Under the pieces are notes generated by a model, which did not search any database, was not told the origin of the DNA, and saw only the letters and a program-made list of their open reading frames with translations. The position numbers were made by a program, and so were the translations under genes. Shown one piece after another: positions 23,342-31,261 of a DNA stretch of 31,261 bases (position 1 is its first letter; every line of letters starts with the position of its first letter). The stretch lies in the NCBI GenBank assembly GCA_017987425.1, contig JAGNTT010000004.1, positions 1-31,261 on the forward strand, given 5' to 3'. The stretch comes from Candidatus Omnitrophota bacterium. GTDB lineage: Bacteria; Omnitrophota; Gorgyraeia; Zapsychrales; Fredricksoniimonadaceae.

Positions 23342-25624
23342 ATGAAACACGACCATATCAGTGAAGTAAAAGGTATTATCATCCTGGCTTTGGGGTTAAT
23401 ACTTTTGGCGAGTCTGGTCTCTTTTGCGCCCACCGACCTTTCCTGGTATACCTCACAGCCGAACATTCCCGCTCAAAATTGGGTCCGTATTTTCGGCGCG
23501 TATGCCGCCGGTATCCTTTTTTTTTCCTTCGGTAAAAGTTCTTATCTGATTGTTTTATTTATGCTTTTTTGGAGCTGGAACCGCTTGACTAACCGTGTCA
23601 TCCGTTTTTCGGCCGCCAAGCTCATCAGCTTTTTTGTCCTCTTGTGCGTGGCCAGCGCAGTTTTGAGCCTGACGTCCCAGGGGGCTAGCCATCATTTTGA
23701 ATACGCGGGAATTTCCGGACTTGTGGTCTCTGATTTTCTGGCCCGTTATTTTGGCAGCGTGGGGGCTTACATCATTTTATTCGCGCTCGGCGCCCTGGCC
23801 CTAGTTTTGACCGGCGAGTTCCTGCTGACGCCTTTATTCGTCAAAGTTTCCATGACGGCTCATGAGCTGTTCTTTTTGGCGTGGGAGAAAATTCTTTCCT
23901 GGCGCGAGCCGTCGTCCTCTCCCGCAAAACAACAAAAAAGCATGGATACCCGCCGGGCTCAGGAGATCAAGCAGTTAGTCGATAAGGCAGACAAGAAAAG
24001 CCGTTCCGAACTGGAAAAACCTGAGGTTTTAAAAGGTAAAGATTTGATCGAGAAAGCCAAGGCTGAAGTGGCGGAAACCCGCGAGAAAGAAGCCGCAGCG
24101 GCTGCTGCCAAACCCGTTATCAGAATTGTCGAGCCCAAGGAAAATAAAGAGAAGGAACACGTATCCATTGAAACGCCAAAGATGGTGGGTGAATATCATC
24201 TTCCTTCGCTGGAATTATTGACGGACCCGCCGCAAATTTCATCCGGTAAAATTGAGGAAAGTCTTGTCACCGGCGCCAAGACATTGGAAATGACGCTCGC
24301 CAGTTTTGGTGTCAGCGTGCGTGTGGCTGATATCGAACGCGGTCCTGTGATCACCCGGTATGAACTTGAACCGGCGCCAGGTGTTAAGGTGCAGAAAATT
24401 ACGACGTTGTCCGATGACATTGCTTTGGCTATGCGTGTTCCGTCGGTGCGTATTGTCGCTCCCATTCCCGGTAAGAACCGCGTCGGTATCGAAGTGCCTA
24501 ACGGCGCTTCGGCATCTGTTTATTTAAAAGACGTTTTGTCGCAAAGCGCATTCCGTACATCCGGATCAAAACTCATGCTCGCGCTTGGTAAAGATATTTC
24601 CGGTAAACCGTTGATTGCCGATCTGGCCGATATGCCGCATCTTTTGATTGCCGGTACGACCGGTTCGGGTAAGACGGTTGCCTTAAACAGTATCATCACA
24701 TCCATTTTGTTTAATGCTTCTCCTGCCGAAGTGAAATTTCTGATGGTCGACCCCAAAATGGTGGAATTGATCGCTTATAATGATCTTCCGCATTTGCTTT
24801 GTCCGGTTATCACCGATACAAAAAAAGTGTCGGGCGCCCTGAATTGGGTGGTGAGTGAAATGGAACACCGTTACCGCACGCTTGCCAAGGCGGGTGTGCG
24901 CAACATCAAGGGTTATCACCAGCAGGGCAACACCATGCCGTATGTGGTCATCGTCGTCGATGAGTTGGCCGACTTGATGCAGGTCTCGGCAAAGACCATT
25001 GAAAGTGCCATCACGCGTCTGGCGCAGCTGGCGCGCGCCGTCGGTATCCATCTGATTCTTGCAACCCAGCGTCCGTCGGTCGATGTCATCACTGGTGTCA
25101 TCAAGGCGAATTTCCCGGCGAGAGTTTCATTTAAAGTTGCCTCCAAAGTCGACTCGCGGACAGTGCTTGATATGAACGGTGCCGAAAATCTTTTGGGTAA
25201 AGGTGACCTTTTATTTATGAAGCCGGGGGACGCCAAGCCGACCCGCGGGCAATGCAGTTATGTCTCCGACGAAGAAATTCATCGCGTTATAGATTTTATT
25301 AAACCCCAGCAGATTCCAGAGTATAATGATGCCATCACGACACCGCAAACATCCAGTGCCGCCGGCAACGGCGCCCAGGATGATGAAATGTACGATGAAG
25401 CGGTGCGTGTTGTGATTGAAACAAATCAGGCTTCTGTATCGATCCTGCAGAGACGTTTACGTTTAGGCTATTCACGCGCGGCACGACTGATTGATATCAT
25501 GGAACAAAGCGGTATCGTCGGCCCGTATGTCGGCAGCAAAGCGCGCGACATTCTCGTCGACAGAGAGAAATGGATGGTCGAACACATAGGAAATGCCAAT
25601 GACCAACCCTCCCAGCAAGGATAA
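23342..25624 (+). CDS. ftsK: DNA translocase FtsK/SpoIIIE
   Basis: Hexameric ATP-driven pump that moves chromosome ends through the closing division septum. From ATG 23342 the protein has 760 residues (a GTG at 23336 is a less likely start). Four transmembrane helices lie in the first 165 residues. An Ala/Lys/Glu-rich linker of about 110 residues leads to the alpha and beta motor domains, with Walker A GTTGSGKT (K444), VDPKMVELIAYNDLPHLL, Walker B VIVVDELADLM (D540, E541) and ILATQRPSVDVITGVIKANF. The C-terminal gamma winged helix (ASVSILQRRLRLGYSRAARL) would read orienting DNA motifs. It overlaps rodZ at its 3' end and heads the envelope operon. Confidence 0.97.
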   Translation: MKHDHISEVKGIIILALGLILLASLVSFAPTDLSWYTSQPNIPAQNWVRIFGAYAAGILFFSFGKSSYLIVLFMLFWSWNRLTNRVIRFSAAKLISFFVLLCVASAVLSLTSQGASHHFEYAGISGLVVSDFLARYFGSVGAYIILFALGALALVLTGEFLLTPLFVKVSMTAHELFFLAWEKILSWREPSSSPAKQQKSMDTRRAQEIKQLVDKADKKSRSELEKPEVLKGKDLIEKAKAEVAETREKEAAAAAAKPVIRIVEPKENKEKEHVSIETPKMVGEYHLPSLELLTDPPQISSGKIEESLVTGAKTLEMTLASFGVSVRVADIERGPVITRYELEPAPGVKVQKITTLSDDIALAMRVPSVRIVAPIPGKNRVGIEVPNGASASVYLKDVLSQSAFRTSGSKLMLALGKDISGKPLIADLADMPHLLIAGTTGSGKTVALNSIITSILFNASPAEVKFLMVDPKMVELIAYNDLPHLLCPVITDTKKVSGALNWVVSEMEHRYRTLAKAGVRNIKGYHQQGNTMPYVVIVVDELADLMQVSAKTIESAITRLAQLARAVGIHLILATQRPSVDVITGVIKANFPARVSFKVASKVDSRTVLDMNGAENLLGKGDLLFMKPGDAKPTRGQCSYVSDEEIHRVIDFIKPQQIPEYNDAITTPQTSSAAGNGAQDDEMYDEAVRVVIETNQASVSILQRRLRLGYSRAARLIDIMEQSGIVGPYVGSKARDILVDREKWMVEHIGNANDQPSQQG

Positions 25625-26579
25625 TCAGTCCTGCCTTCTTAAAGAGGCCCGCCAGCGCAAGGGGATCACCCTTGAGATGGTGCATGAAGCGACCAAGATT
25701 CCTTTGGATGCGCTCAAATCAATCGAACAGGGTTACTCAGTCCACAAACTCCAGACATTTTATTACCGCGGTTTTATCAAGATTTACACCAAGTACCTGG
25801 AATTAGACGAAACAGAGGTTCTCCAGGAATACAGCATGCTGGAGAGCGCCGCGCCTAAACCGCAGAAGTCTTCCGTCCGTGAACCCAAAACATCCGAATC
25901 AGTTGAGGCGTCCAAAAAGATAGCTAAAGATCCGGTACGTCCGACGGTGAAGAAAGAAGGACCGTCGCCCGCGCAGACTAAGACATTAATCCGTATCGTC
26001 ATTCTTCTCGTTGCTCTTTTTGTAGGCTTTAAAGTGTTCGGGTTTGTTGCATCAAAAATAAAGTCGCTTCCAAAGGCGGAAAAAGAAACAAAAGTTTCCA
26101 AGCCCAAAGAAAAAGAAAAGCCGGCTGCAAAGAACTCACGCAGCAGCAAGCAGGAGGCGAAAGCTAAGGCCAAAGAGAGCGCCCCCGTCGAAGAAAAGAA
26201 GGAGACGGTTACGGTCTCCAAGTCCGTTGCAGTTGCCGCTGCCAATGAAGCTTCGGTTGCGGAAAAACAGGAAGCCCCAAAACCTCCTTTGCCGGAAGCG
26301 AAAATGGACAAGAAAGCCCGGCCGATCGAAGTGACCGTGCGTGCTACCAAGAGCGGCTGGCTGCAGGTTAAGTCCGACGGACAGGTCGTTTTTCAATCGA
26401 CTCTCAAAAAGGGCGCCGCCGAAACATGGAAGGCGGAATCCGAAATCGAACTTTCCGGACGTAATATCAATCTCCTGGAATTTGAACTTAACGGCAAAAT
26501 GCTTGGTGCGCTGGGAGCCAGCGACCGGGGTGCAAAGAAAGTGGTATTTACCAAAGATGGCTTATCCGTCAAGAAGTGA
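25599..26579 (+). CDS. rodZ: RodZ-like cell-shape protein (HTH_25 + TM + DUF4115)
   Basis: Links MreB filaments to the elongation machinery across the inner membrane. The 326-residue protein starts with a Cro/XRE-like helix-turn-helix typical of RodZ (LLKEARQRKGITLEMVHEAT, then FYYRGFIKIYTKYLEL). One transmembrane helix follows at about 129-152, then a long Lys/Ala/Glu-rich periplasmic linker. The C-terminal DUF4115 domain has IEVTVRATKSGWLQVKSDGQ and NLLEFELNGKMLGALG. The ATG at 25599 is eight bases after an AGG; ATG 25593 is possible but too close to it. The start overlaps the end of ftsK, and the 3' end overlaps rimO by 23 bases. Confident call. Confidence 0.9.
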   Translation: MTNPPSKDNQSCLLKEARQRKGITLEMVHEATKIPLDALKSIEQGYSVHKLQTFYYRGFIKIYTKYLELDETEVLQEYSMLESAAPKPQKSSVREPKTSESVEASKKIAKDPVRPTVKKEGPSPAQTKTLIRIVILLVALFVGFKVFGFVASKIKSLPKAEKETKVSKPKEKEKPAAKNSRSSKQEAKAKAKESAPVEEKKETVTVSKSVAVAAANEASVAEKQEAPKPPLPEAKMDKKARPIEVTVRATKSGWLQVKSDGQVVFQSTLKKGAAETWKAESEIELSGRNINLLEFELNGKMLGALGASDRGAKKVVFTKDGLSVKK

Positions 26580-27897
26580 TAAAGATTACAGCCAAGTCAT
26601 CCGCACCACTAAAGAGCTTCAGGACCATCAAGCATCCTACGGCCAAAAAGTGGGCGTGATCAATTTGGGCTGCGCCCGCAATCTCGTCGATTCCCAGATG
26701 ATCCTGGGACGCCTCAAGAAGAACGGCCACCGCATCGTCGACGTCGAACACGCCGATATCGCTATCGTTAACACGTGTTCGTTCATTGAAGATGCCCGCA
26801 AAGAATCTATCGATACAATCCTCGAGCTGATCGAACTCAAAAAACAGGGGAAGATCAAAAAAGTTATCGTCGCCGGATGTCTCGCCCAGCGTTACGGCAA
26901 AGACCTGGTCAAGGAGCTTAAAGATGTCGACGCATTTGTCGGCACCCCCAGCCTGAACCGTGACGACATGCCCACTCAGCATTTATTGACGCCTAAACAT
27001 TTTGCCTACGTAAAAATTTGTGAGAGCTGTTTTAATGCCTGCAGTTTCTGCGCCATTCCCAAGATCAAAGGCAAGTTTGTTTCACGCACAATCGAATCGA
27101 TTGCCAAGGAAGTGCAGGGGCTCGACAAACAGGGGGTTAAAGAGGTCAACATCATCGGTCAGGACATCACCGCCTACGGCATGGACATCTATCGTCAGAA
27201 ATCCCTGGCGAAGCTTCTGAGTCATATCTGCAAAGATCTTAAAAATATTCAGTGGATCCGGTTGCTGTATGCTTTTCCGGCGCATGTGACGGATGAGCTG
27301 ATCGACGTTATGGCAAGTGAGCCGAAGATCACTCCGTACATCGACATTCCGCTCCAGCACATCAGCGATCCGCTTTTAAAAAACATGAACCGCAATATTA
27401 CGACGCAGGGAACTAAAGACCTGATTGCCAAAATGCGCAGCCGGATCAAGGGCGGTTTTATCCGCACCACATTTATCGTCGGAATGCCGGGAGAGACCGA
27501 AGAGCAATTTCAGGAATTGATGCAATATGTCCGTGAATCACGCTTCGAACGCGTCGGAGTTTTTGTATATTCCAAAGAAGAAGACACGGCTGCTTTCGAT
27601 ATGCCCGGTCAGGTTCCGGCGCAGACTAAACGCCGCCGCATGAACGAACTTATGAAGCTGCAGCAGGGAATTTCGCATGAAATTCAGCAGTCGTTTGTGG
27701 GAAGAACGCTGAGAGTCCTGATCGAAGAGAAGCAGGAAGGTTCAAAAGATTCGTATCTCGGACGCAGCCAGTATGACGCGCCTGAGGTAGACGGGTGTGT
27801 GTATGTGCGTTCGGCAGCCGAACTTAAGGCCGGCGATTTTGTCGACGTGCGGATCACGGACGCGTACGAATACGATCTGGCAGGGGAAGTTGTATGA
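26557..27897 (+). CDS. rimO: Ribosomal protein S12 methylthiotransferase RimO
   Basis: Radical-SAM enzyme that adds a methylthio group to the conserved aspartate of ribosomal protein S12. The 446-residue product has the N-terminal MTTase domain with cluster cysteines C39 (VINLGCARNLVDSQ), C74 (VNTCSF) and C108 (VAGCLAQRY). The radical-SAM CxxxCxxC motif is C158/C162/C165 in ESCFNACSFCAIPKIKG. A C-terminal TRAM domain follows (LRVLIEEKQEGSKDSYLGRS). The LGCARNLVDSQ signature separates RimO from MiaB. The start at 26557 lies inside rodZ and gives a 30-residue N-terminal extension; no ribosome binding site is visible, so translation is probably coupled. It overlaps pgsA by four bases (ATGA). Confidence 0.96.
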   Translation: MAYPSRSDKDYSQVIRTTKELQDHQASYGQKVGVINLGCARNLVDSQMILGRLKKNGHRIVDVEHADIAIVNTCSFIEDARKESIDTILELIELKKQGKIKKVIVAGCLAQRYGKDLVKELKDVDAFVGTPSLNRDDMPTQHLLTPKHFAYVKICESCFNACSFCAIPKIKGKFVSRTIESIAKEVQGLDKQGVKEVNIIGQDITAYGMDIYRQKSLAKLLSHICKDLKNIQWIRLLYAFPAHVTDELIDVMASEPKITPYIDIPLQHISDPLLKNMNRNITTQGTKDLIAKMRSRIKGGFIRTTFIVGMPGETEEQFQELMQYVRESRFERVGVFVYSKEEDTAAFDMPGQVPAQTKRRRMNELMKLQQGISHEIQQSFVGRTLRVLIEEKQEGSKDSYLGRSQYDAPEVDGCVYVRSAAELKAGDFVDVRITDAYEYDLAGEVV

Positions 27898-28466
27898 ACC
27901 TTCCAAATGCTTTGACTCTTTCCAGATTTGTCTGGACCGTCATTTTTATTTATCTTCTGAGCCGCAATTCTTTGTCATCGACGGTCATGGCTGCGGTCGT
28001 CTTCACTATCGCGGCGCTGACCGACCTTCTTGACGGGTATATAGCTAAAAAAAAAGGGCTTATCACCGATTTCGGCAAGATCATGGATCCGGTCGCGGAC
28101 AAGTTTTTGATGCTGGCCGCATTCATTATGTTTGTCCAGATGGGCGTCCTTGAAGCCTGGATGGTCGTTCTTATCTTTATTCGTGAAGTCGCGGTCACGT
28201 TCTCCAGAATTCTGCGTCTGCGCCGCGGCCAGGTGCTCGCCGCTGAAAAGGCCGGCAAAATCAAAACAACATTTCAGATCTTGAGCATTTCGGTCGTTCT
28301 CATTTTTCTAATTCTGGAGAAATCGGACTTGGCGAGCGGCTGGTCGCAGTCCGTAGAGAACGGCTGGGGCCTTGCCATCAACATCATGATGTTTATCACG
28401 GTTCTTCTGACGGTTAATTCAGGCGTTTCCTATTTTCAAAGTCTTCGTAAACAAGCGGTCTTGTAA
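27894..28466 (+). CDS. pgsA: CDP-diacylglycerol-glycerol-3-phosphate 3-phosphatidyltransferase
   Basis: Makes phosphatidylglycerophosphate from CDP-diacylglycerol and glycerol 3-phosphate in the inner membrane. The 190-residue protein opens with MNLPNALTLSRFVWTVIFIY. It carries the CDP-alcohol phosphotransferase motif in full: D-x2-DG-x2-A ... G-x3-D-x3-D, seen as LTDLLDGYIAKKKG and DFGKIMDPVADKF. Four to five further hydrophobic helices are present. It overlaps rimO by ATGA, and pgpA, the next enzyme of the same pathway, begins one base after its stop. Confidence 0.96.
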   Translation: MNLPNALTLSRFVWTVIFIYLLSRNSLSSTVMAAVVFTIAALTDLLDGYIAKKKGLITDFGKIMDPVADKFLMLAAFIMFVQMGVLEAWMVVLIFIREVAVTFSRILRLRRGQVLAAEKAGKIKTTFQILSISVVLIFLILEKSDLASGWSQSVENGWGLAINIMMFITVLLTVNSGVSYFQSLRKQAVL

Positions 28467-28467
28467 T

Positions 28468-28911
28468 ATGGATAACATTTCAAAAATGCTGGCGACATTT
28501 TTTTATGTCGGTTATTTACCGGCGGCGCCCGGATCGATCGCGACAATTTTCGGAGGGATCATCGGTTTTGCTCTGATGAAGTATCCGGCGGTTTATATCG
28601 CGGTCACAATCTTGATTACGATCGTGGGCTTCGCTGTGAGCGGCCGTGCCGAGAAAGCCATCGGCAAGAAAGACCCCGGATGTATCGTTATCGACGAGGT
28701 CGCCGGTGTCATGATAGCGCTTTTTATGCTGCCGCCGACAATGGCGATTTTTTGGACGGTGTTCTTTGTGTTCCGTGCCTTCGACATGTTCAAAATTTAT
28801 CCCGGTAATAAATTTGAAGCTTTGGGTGGCAGCCGCGGAATCATGATGGATGACATTATGGCCGGTCTTTACACCAATGTGGTGATGCATCTGGCCTTGC
28901 GGTTCGTTTAA
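28468..28911 (+). CDS. pgpA: Phosphatidylglycerophosphatase A
   Basis: Removes the phosphate from phosphatidylglycerophosphate to give phosphatidylglycerol, directly after PgsA. The 147-residue membrane protein has the family motifs LPAAPGSIATIFGGIIGF, VIDEVAGVMIALFMLP, FRAFDMFKIYPGNKFEAL and GIMMDDIMAGLYTN, with the acidic pairs that bind metal. The start is one base after the pgsA stop, so the two enzymes are coupled. Confidence 0.94.
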   Translation: MDNISKMLATFFYVGYLPAAPGSIATIFGGIIGFALMKYPAVYIAVTILITIVGFAVSGRAEKAIGKKDPGCIVIDEVAGVMIALFMLPPTMAIFWTVFFVFRAFDMFKIYPGNKFEALGGSRGIMMDDIMAGLYTNVVMHLALRFV

Positions 28912-28943
28912 ATGTATATGTGTTGTTGAGAAAGGAGTTGTTT

Positions 28944-29693
28944 ATGAAATCAGGAAATCCGGTGTTGAATGAACGTGCTTTTTCACAGGCCGGCACGTAC
29001 GGCTCTTCTGGCGCTATGACTATTCAGGGGGCTGTCGGCAAAAGTTTTATCCTTCTTTTTCTGGCGGCGGCGACCGCGTTGTGGACGTGGGGGCAGTTTT
29101 CAAATCCGCAATCCGTCTTGAATGGATCTTTGATGGTGTGGGTGGGGGGAGGCGCGATCGCCGGTTTTATCATCGCTATCGTCACTACATTTAAAAAGGA
29201 CTGGGCGCCCGTCACAGCCCCGATTTATGCGGTGTGTGAAGGTGTTTTTCTGGGGGGCACAAGCTTTCTTTTTAACAAGGCTTATCCCGGGATTGCCGTT
29301 GAGGCGGTGGCATTGACCTTCGGCGTATTCTTCTGTCTTTTGGCCGCTTATCAGGCCGGGATTATCCGTGCAACACCGACATTTGTGCGCGTAATCGTTT
29401 TGTCCACGTTGGCCATTGGACTTTTTTATCTTGTATCGATCGTCGCCGGTTTCTTCGGCGTTCAGATTCCGTTGATCCATTCCAGCGGCGGCGCCGGGAT
29501 TGCCTTCAGCCTCCTTGTCGTCACGGTTGCGGCGCTAAACCTGGTGCTCGATTTCAATCTGATTGAACAGGCATCACAGGAAGGCGCGCCGAAATATATG
29601 GAATGGTATTCGGCCTTCGCACTTCTGGTCACTTTAGTCTGGCTGTACATTGAAATTTTGAGGCTTCTTAGCAAACTAAGCGACCGTAAATAA
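28944..29693 (+). CDS. Bax inhibitor-1/YccA family membrane protein
   Basis: A 249-residue integral membrane protein with about seven hydrophobic helices after a short polar N terminus (SGNPVLNERAFSQAG). This matches the BaxI_1 (YccA-like) branch of the Bax inhibitor-1 family. The family includes pH-sensitive calcium leak channels and modulators of membrane proteases; its role here cannot be told from sequence. The conserved region VLDFNLIEQASQEGAPKYMEWYSAFALLV is present near the end. AAAGGAG precedes ATG 28944, which is preferred over an upstream in-frame start at 28920 because of that site. It is followed by a strong terminator. Confidence 0.9.
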   Translation: MKSGNPVLNERAFSQAGTYGSSGAMTIQGAVGKSFILLFLAAATALWTWGQFSNPQSVLNGSLMVWVGGGAIAGFIIAIVTTFKKDWAPVTAPIYAVCEGVFLGGTSFLFNKAYPGIAVEAVALTFGVFFCLLAAYQAGIIRATPTFVRVIVLSTLAIGLFYLVSIVAGFFGVQIPLIHSSGGAGIAFSLLVVTVAALNLVLDFNLIEQASQEGAPKYMEWYSAFALLVTLVWLYIEILRLLSKLSDRK

Positions 29694-29716
29694 ATATCAG
29701 TATCGGAATAAATTAG

Positions 29717-29747
29717 CCCTGCTCCGTAAGGAGCAGGGTTTTTTATT
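29717..29747. terminator. Rho-independent terminator between convergent genes
   Basis: A perfect 9-bp stem CCCTGCTCC/GGAGCAGGG (29717-29725 with 29730-29738), a GTAA loop and TTTTTTATTT. It ends the envelope operon transcript. Because the minus-strand thpR stop lies in its T-run and A-rich sequence precedes the stem, it probably serves both strands. Confidence 0.95.
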
Positions 29748-30324
29748 TGAGTGGTGAGCGGTAAAGCTCAGCGTATCGTGGACCGTCGGACGACAGGGTG
29801 CTTTGAAAAATGGTTAGATGACTTACGGAGATTTCTATCGGTTCGATATTTAGCGTTTTGATAACGGCGGAAAGTTCGCGATGATTCCGATCGGAACGAG
29901 ATCTGCCGATCGTGACATGGGTATGGAAGGGTTTGGTGTCGATTGAGAATCCCCCTTTGGAAAGCGCGGTCTGTAAATCACCTGCGGCACGCTTTAAGTT
30001 GTCCGATTCCTCCCGCGGGCCTATCCAAATAATATCCGGCTTATCCACCATCGGGAAAGCTCCGGCGGTATCAAGCATGACTTTAAAAGATTGCAAGCTT
30101 TGTGCGCATTCATCGAGAATCTGTTTGGCCGTTTCAATCCGGGCCGATAAAACAGAACCTAAAAATTTTAATGTGATGTGATAGTTTTGCGGGGCTACCC
30201 ATTTGACATCGGCAGGGACAGATTCAAGGATTTTCTGTATGCCATGAATTTTTTGTTTACATTCTTCCGGCAGATCGACAGCCATGAAGAGTCTGAATGG
30301 TGAGATAGGAGGATTGGAGATCAT
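29743..30324 (-). CDS. thpR: RNA 2',3'-cyclic phosphodiesterase (2'-5' RNA ligase family)
   Basis: Opens 2',3'-cyclic phosphates on RNA ends and, in vitro, joins tRNA halves with a 2'-5' bond. The 193-residue product has the 2H phosphoesterase fold with both catalytic HxT motifs, NYHITLKFLG and FHTHVTIGR, and the N-terminal RLFMAVDLPEECKQKI. It starts six bases after the pncC stop on the same strand, so the two are co-transcribed. A start at residue 14 (MAVDLPEE) is possible. Confidence 0.94.
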   Translation of the reverse strand: MISNPPISPFRLFMAVDLPEECKQKIHGIQKILESVPADVKWVAPQNYHITLKFLGSVLSARIETAKQILDECAQSLQSFKVMLDTAGAFPMVDKPDIIWIGPREESDNLKRAAGDLQTALSKGGFSIDTKPFHTHVTIGRSRSDRNHRELSAVIKTLNIEPIEISVSHLTIFQSTLSSDGPRYAELYRSPLK

Positions 30325-30330
30325 GGAAAA

Positions 30331-30801
30331 TCACGGACCGATTGTCTTGAAAAGTAATTCCAAGGCGCGTTGGGCGGCCTGTGTCTTGATTTGCAGGCGA
30401 GATCCTTTAAAAAGATTACGTTCGGCAATTAATTTCTTGCGGCCGGCCACGGCAATAAAAACGAGGCCGACAGGTTTTTGGACTGTGCCGCCTGTTGGTC
30501 CGGCGATTCCGGTGATGGCCACGCCAAAGTCGGTATTAAATAACTTTTGCATATTACGGGCCATGAGCTTGGCCACCGGAGCGCTGACCGCGCCGTTGGT
30601 TTCGATGACAGACGCAGGGACTTTAAGCAGTTTGACCTTGGCCCTGTTGGCATAGCTCACAATAGTGGCGATTAGAAAGGCCGAACTTCCGGAAATATTG
30701 GTCAGGCGGTGGGTGAGAAACCCTCCGGTACATGATTCGGCAATAGCAATGGTTTTTTGCCCGGCGATGAGTTTCTTTGCTATCTTTTTTTCAAGTTGCA
30801 T
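30331..30801 (-). CDS. pncC: Nicotinamide-nucleotide amidase (CinA C-terminal domain)
   Basis: Deamidates nicotinamide mononucleotide to nicotinate mononucleotide, recycling the NMN released by NAD-dependent DNA ligase. The 156-residue protein is the stand-alone amidase domain of CinA. Its motifs are TIAIAESCTGGFLTHRLTNI, SYANRAKVKLL, NGAVSAPVAKLMARN and GVAITGIAGPTGG. The N-terminal MoaB-like domain of full CinA is absent. It is upstream of thpR in a two-gene minus-strand unit. Sequence upstream is AT-rich with TATACT- and TAATAT-like boxes that could be its promoter. Confidence 0.95.
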   Translation of the reverse strand: MQLEKKIAKKLIAGQKTIAIAESCTGGFLTHRLTNISGSSAFLIATIVSYANRAKVKLLKVPASVIETNGAVSAPVAKLMARNMQKLFNTDFGVAITGIAGPTGGTVQKPVGLVFIAVAGRKKLIAERNLFKGSRLQIKTQAAQRALELLFKTIGP

Positions 30802-30885
30802 ATTATTAATACTAGTATATTTAGGAAAGAAAGGAACGTTTTTTTACTGTTTGATTTTAACCTGTTGCAGGGGGGTATAATTTGC

Positions 30886-30914
30886 TTGACAAGATATTCG
30901 ATTTCCAATATATT
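30886..30914 (+). promoter_or_regulatory. Consensus-like promoter of the rib gene
   Basis: A perfect -35 TTGACA (30886-30891), a 17-base spacer and -10 TATATT (30909-30914). A second, poorly spaced TATAAT lies at 30876-30881. The leader to the ATG at 30967 is only about 45 bases, too short for an FMN riboswitch. Confidence 0.75.
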
Positions 30915-30966
30915 GACCCCATTATTATCCACTCAAAGCCTTTACTATCGTTTTAAGGAGACCCAC

Positions 30967-31261
30967 ATGAACCCGATGTTTTCCCCGATTCCTGACGTGC
31001 TGGATGAACTTCGCGCCGGACGCATGGTCGTTGTCATGGATGATGAAGGCCGCGAGAATGAGGGCGATATTTTGATTGCCGCCCAGTATGTTACGCCTGA
31101 AGCCATCAATTTTATGGCCAAGTATGCCCGCGGGCTTGTCTGCGTACCGATGGAAGAGGAGCAGTTGAACCGTCTGGATCTTCACCCGATGAAGGACGAC
31201 GTTCTAAGCCACAAGCATCAGCGCTGCAATACGGGATGGGCGATTTCGGTCGATGCCGCTC
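30967..31261 (+). CDS. ribB: 3,4-dihydroxy-2-butanone 4-phosphate synthase, N-terminal part (RibB or RibBA)
   Basis: Converts ribulose 5-phosphate to dihydroxybutanone phosphate and formate for riboflavin synthesis. The 98 visible codons give LDELRAGRMVVVMDDEGREN, EGDILIAAQYVTPEAINFMA and ARGLVCVPM, the defining acidic metal-binding site and substrate loop of RibB. AAGGAG precedes the ATG. The gene runs off the end of the window, so it is not possible to say whether a GTP cyclohydrolase II domain follows (RibBA). Confidence 0.95.
   Translation, partial: MNPMFSPIPDVLDELRAGRMVVVMDDEGRENEGDILIAAQYVTPEAINFMAKYARGLVCVPMEEEQLNRLDLHPMKDDVLSHKHQRCNTGWAISVDAA

Noticed and set aside
25784..26350. 188-codon minus-strand frame across rodZ, rich in Ser/Ala/Phe
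   Set aside because: It is the antisense of the Lys/Ala/Glu-rich rodZ linker; low-complexity composition explains its length.
26341..26556. 72-codon upstream extension of rimO
   Set aside because: It overlaps the conserved DUF4115 domain of rodZ in another frame and does not resemble RimO N termini; the ATG at 26557 is sufficient.
30802..30966. FMN riboswitch upstream of the rib gene
   Set aside because: The promoter lies only about 50 bases before the start codon, and none of the conserved RFN-element segments is present.
1..31261. CRISPR arrays, insertion sequences, prophage or integrative elements
   Set aside because: No regularly spaced direct repeats, transposase or integrase motifs, or attachment-site duplications next to the tRNA were seen.

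Overview
The window looks like part of the chromosome of a Gram-negative, diderm bacterium, most likely Omnitrophota (formerly OP3). The evidence is an outer-membrane porin, RodZ/FtsK cell-envelope genes, and above all an exported 2068-residue protein whose N-terminal domain I recall from the very large secreted proteins of that phylum. The phylum call is inference from memory of sequence style, not from a database search. Almost all genes are on the + strand and tightly packed. No insertion sequence, integrase, CRISPR array or rRNA gene is visible.

Layout. (1) 1-7.5 kb: glycyl-tRNA synthetase, cytosolic pyruvate phosphate dikinase, a palindromic repeat, a sigma-70 factor immediately followed by a LacI-type sensor domain without a DNA-binding domain, adenine phosphoribosyltransferase, a membrane-anchored TPR protein, and a tRNA-Arg(CCT). 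(2) 7.6-14 kb: the exported PEP-synthase-like protein, with an intact ATP-grasp/His-swivel/TIM-barrel set followed by what looks like a decayed second swivel plus barrel. It ends at a perfect 17-bp bidirectional terminator, with a possible relict minus-strand gene beyond. (3) 14.3-20.6 kb, accessory: an outer-membrane porin with a long structured leader, a membrane-anchored jelly-roll (CIA30/CBM-like) protein, a ParA-type ATPase fused to an AMPK/CBM48-type glycogen-binding domain, an EF-Tu-domain-2-like protein with a very basic tail, a Flp/class III-like pilin, and three small proteins of unknown function. (4) 20.7-23.2 kb: the classic rpsO-pnp operon with a near-consensus promoter and a folded leader. 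(5) 23.3-28.9 kb: a cell-envelope/translation operon ftsK-rodZ-rimO-pgsA-pgpA with overlapping genes. (6) 28.9-31.3 kb: a Bax-inhibitor-1 family protein, convergent thpR and pncC (CinA C-terminal domain) on the minus strand, and the start of ribB/ribBA behind a consensus promoter.

The most unusual content is the ParA-glycogen-binding-domain fusion beside a membrane-anchored carbohydrate-binding-like protein. It could be a carbohydrate-linked intracellular positioning system. The other two standouts are the exported, partly duplicated PEP-synthase-like giant, and the sigma factor paired with a free LacI sensor domain. Functions proposed for these are inference; the domain assignments rest on motifs visible in the translated sequence.
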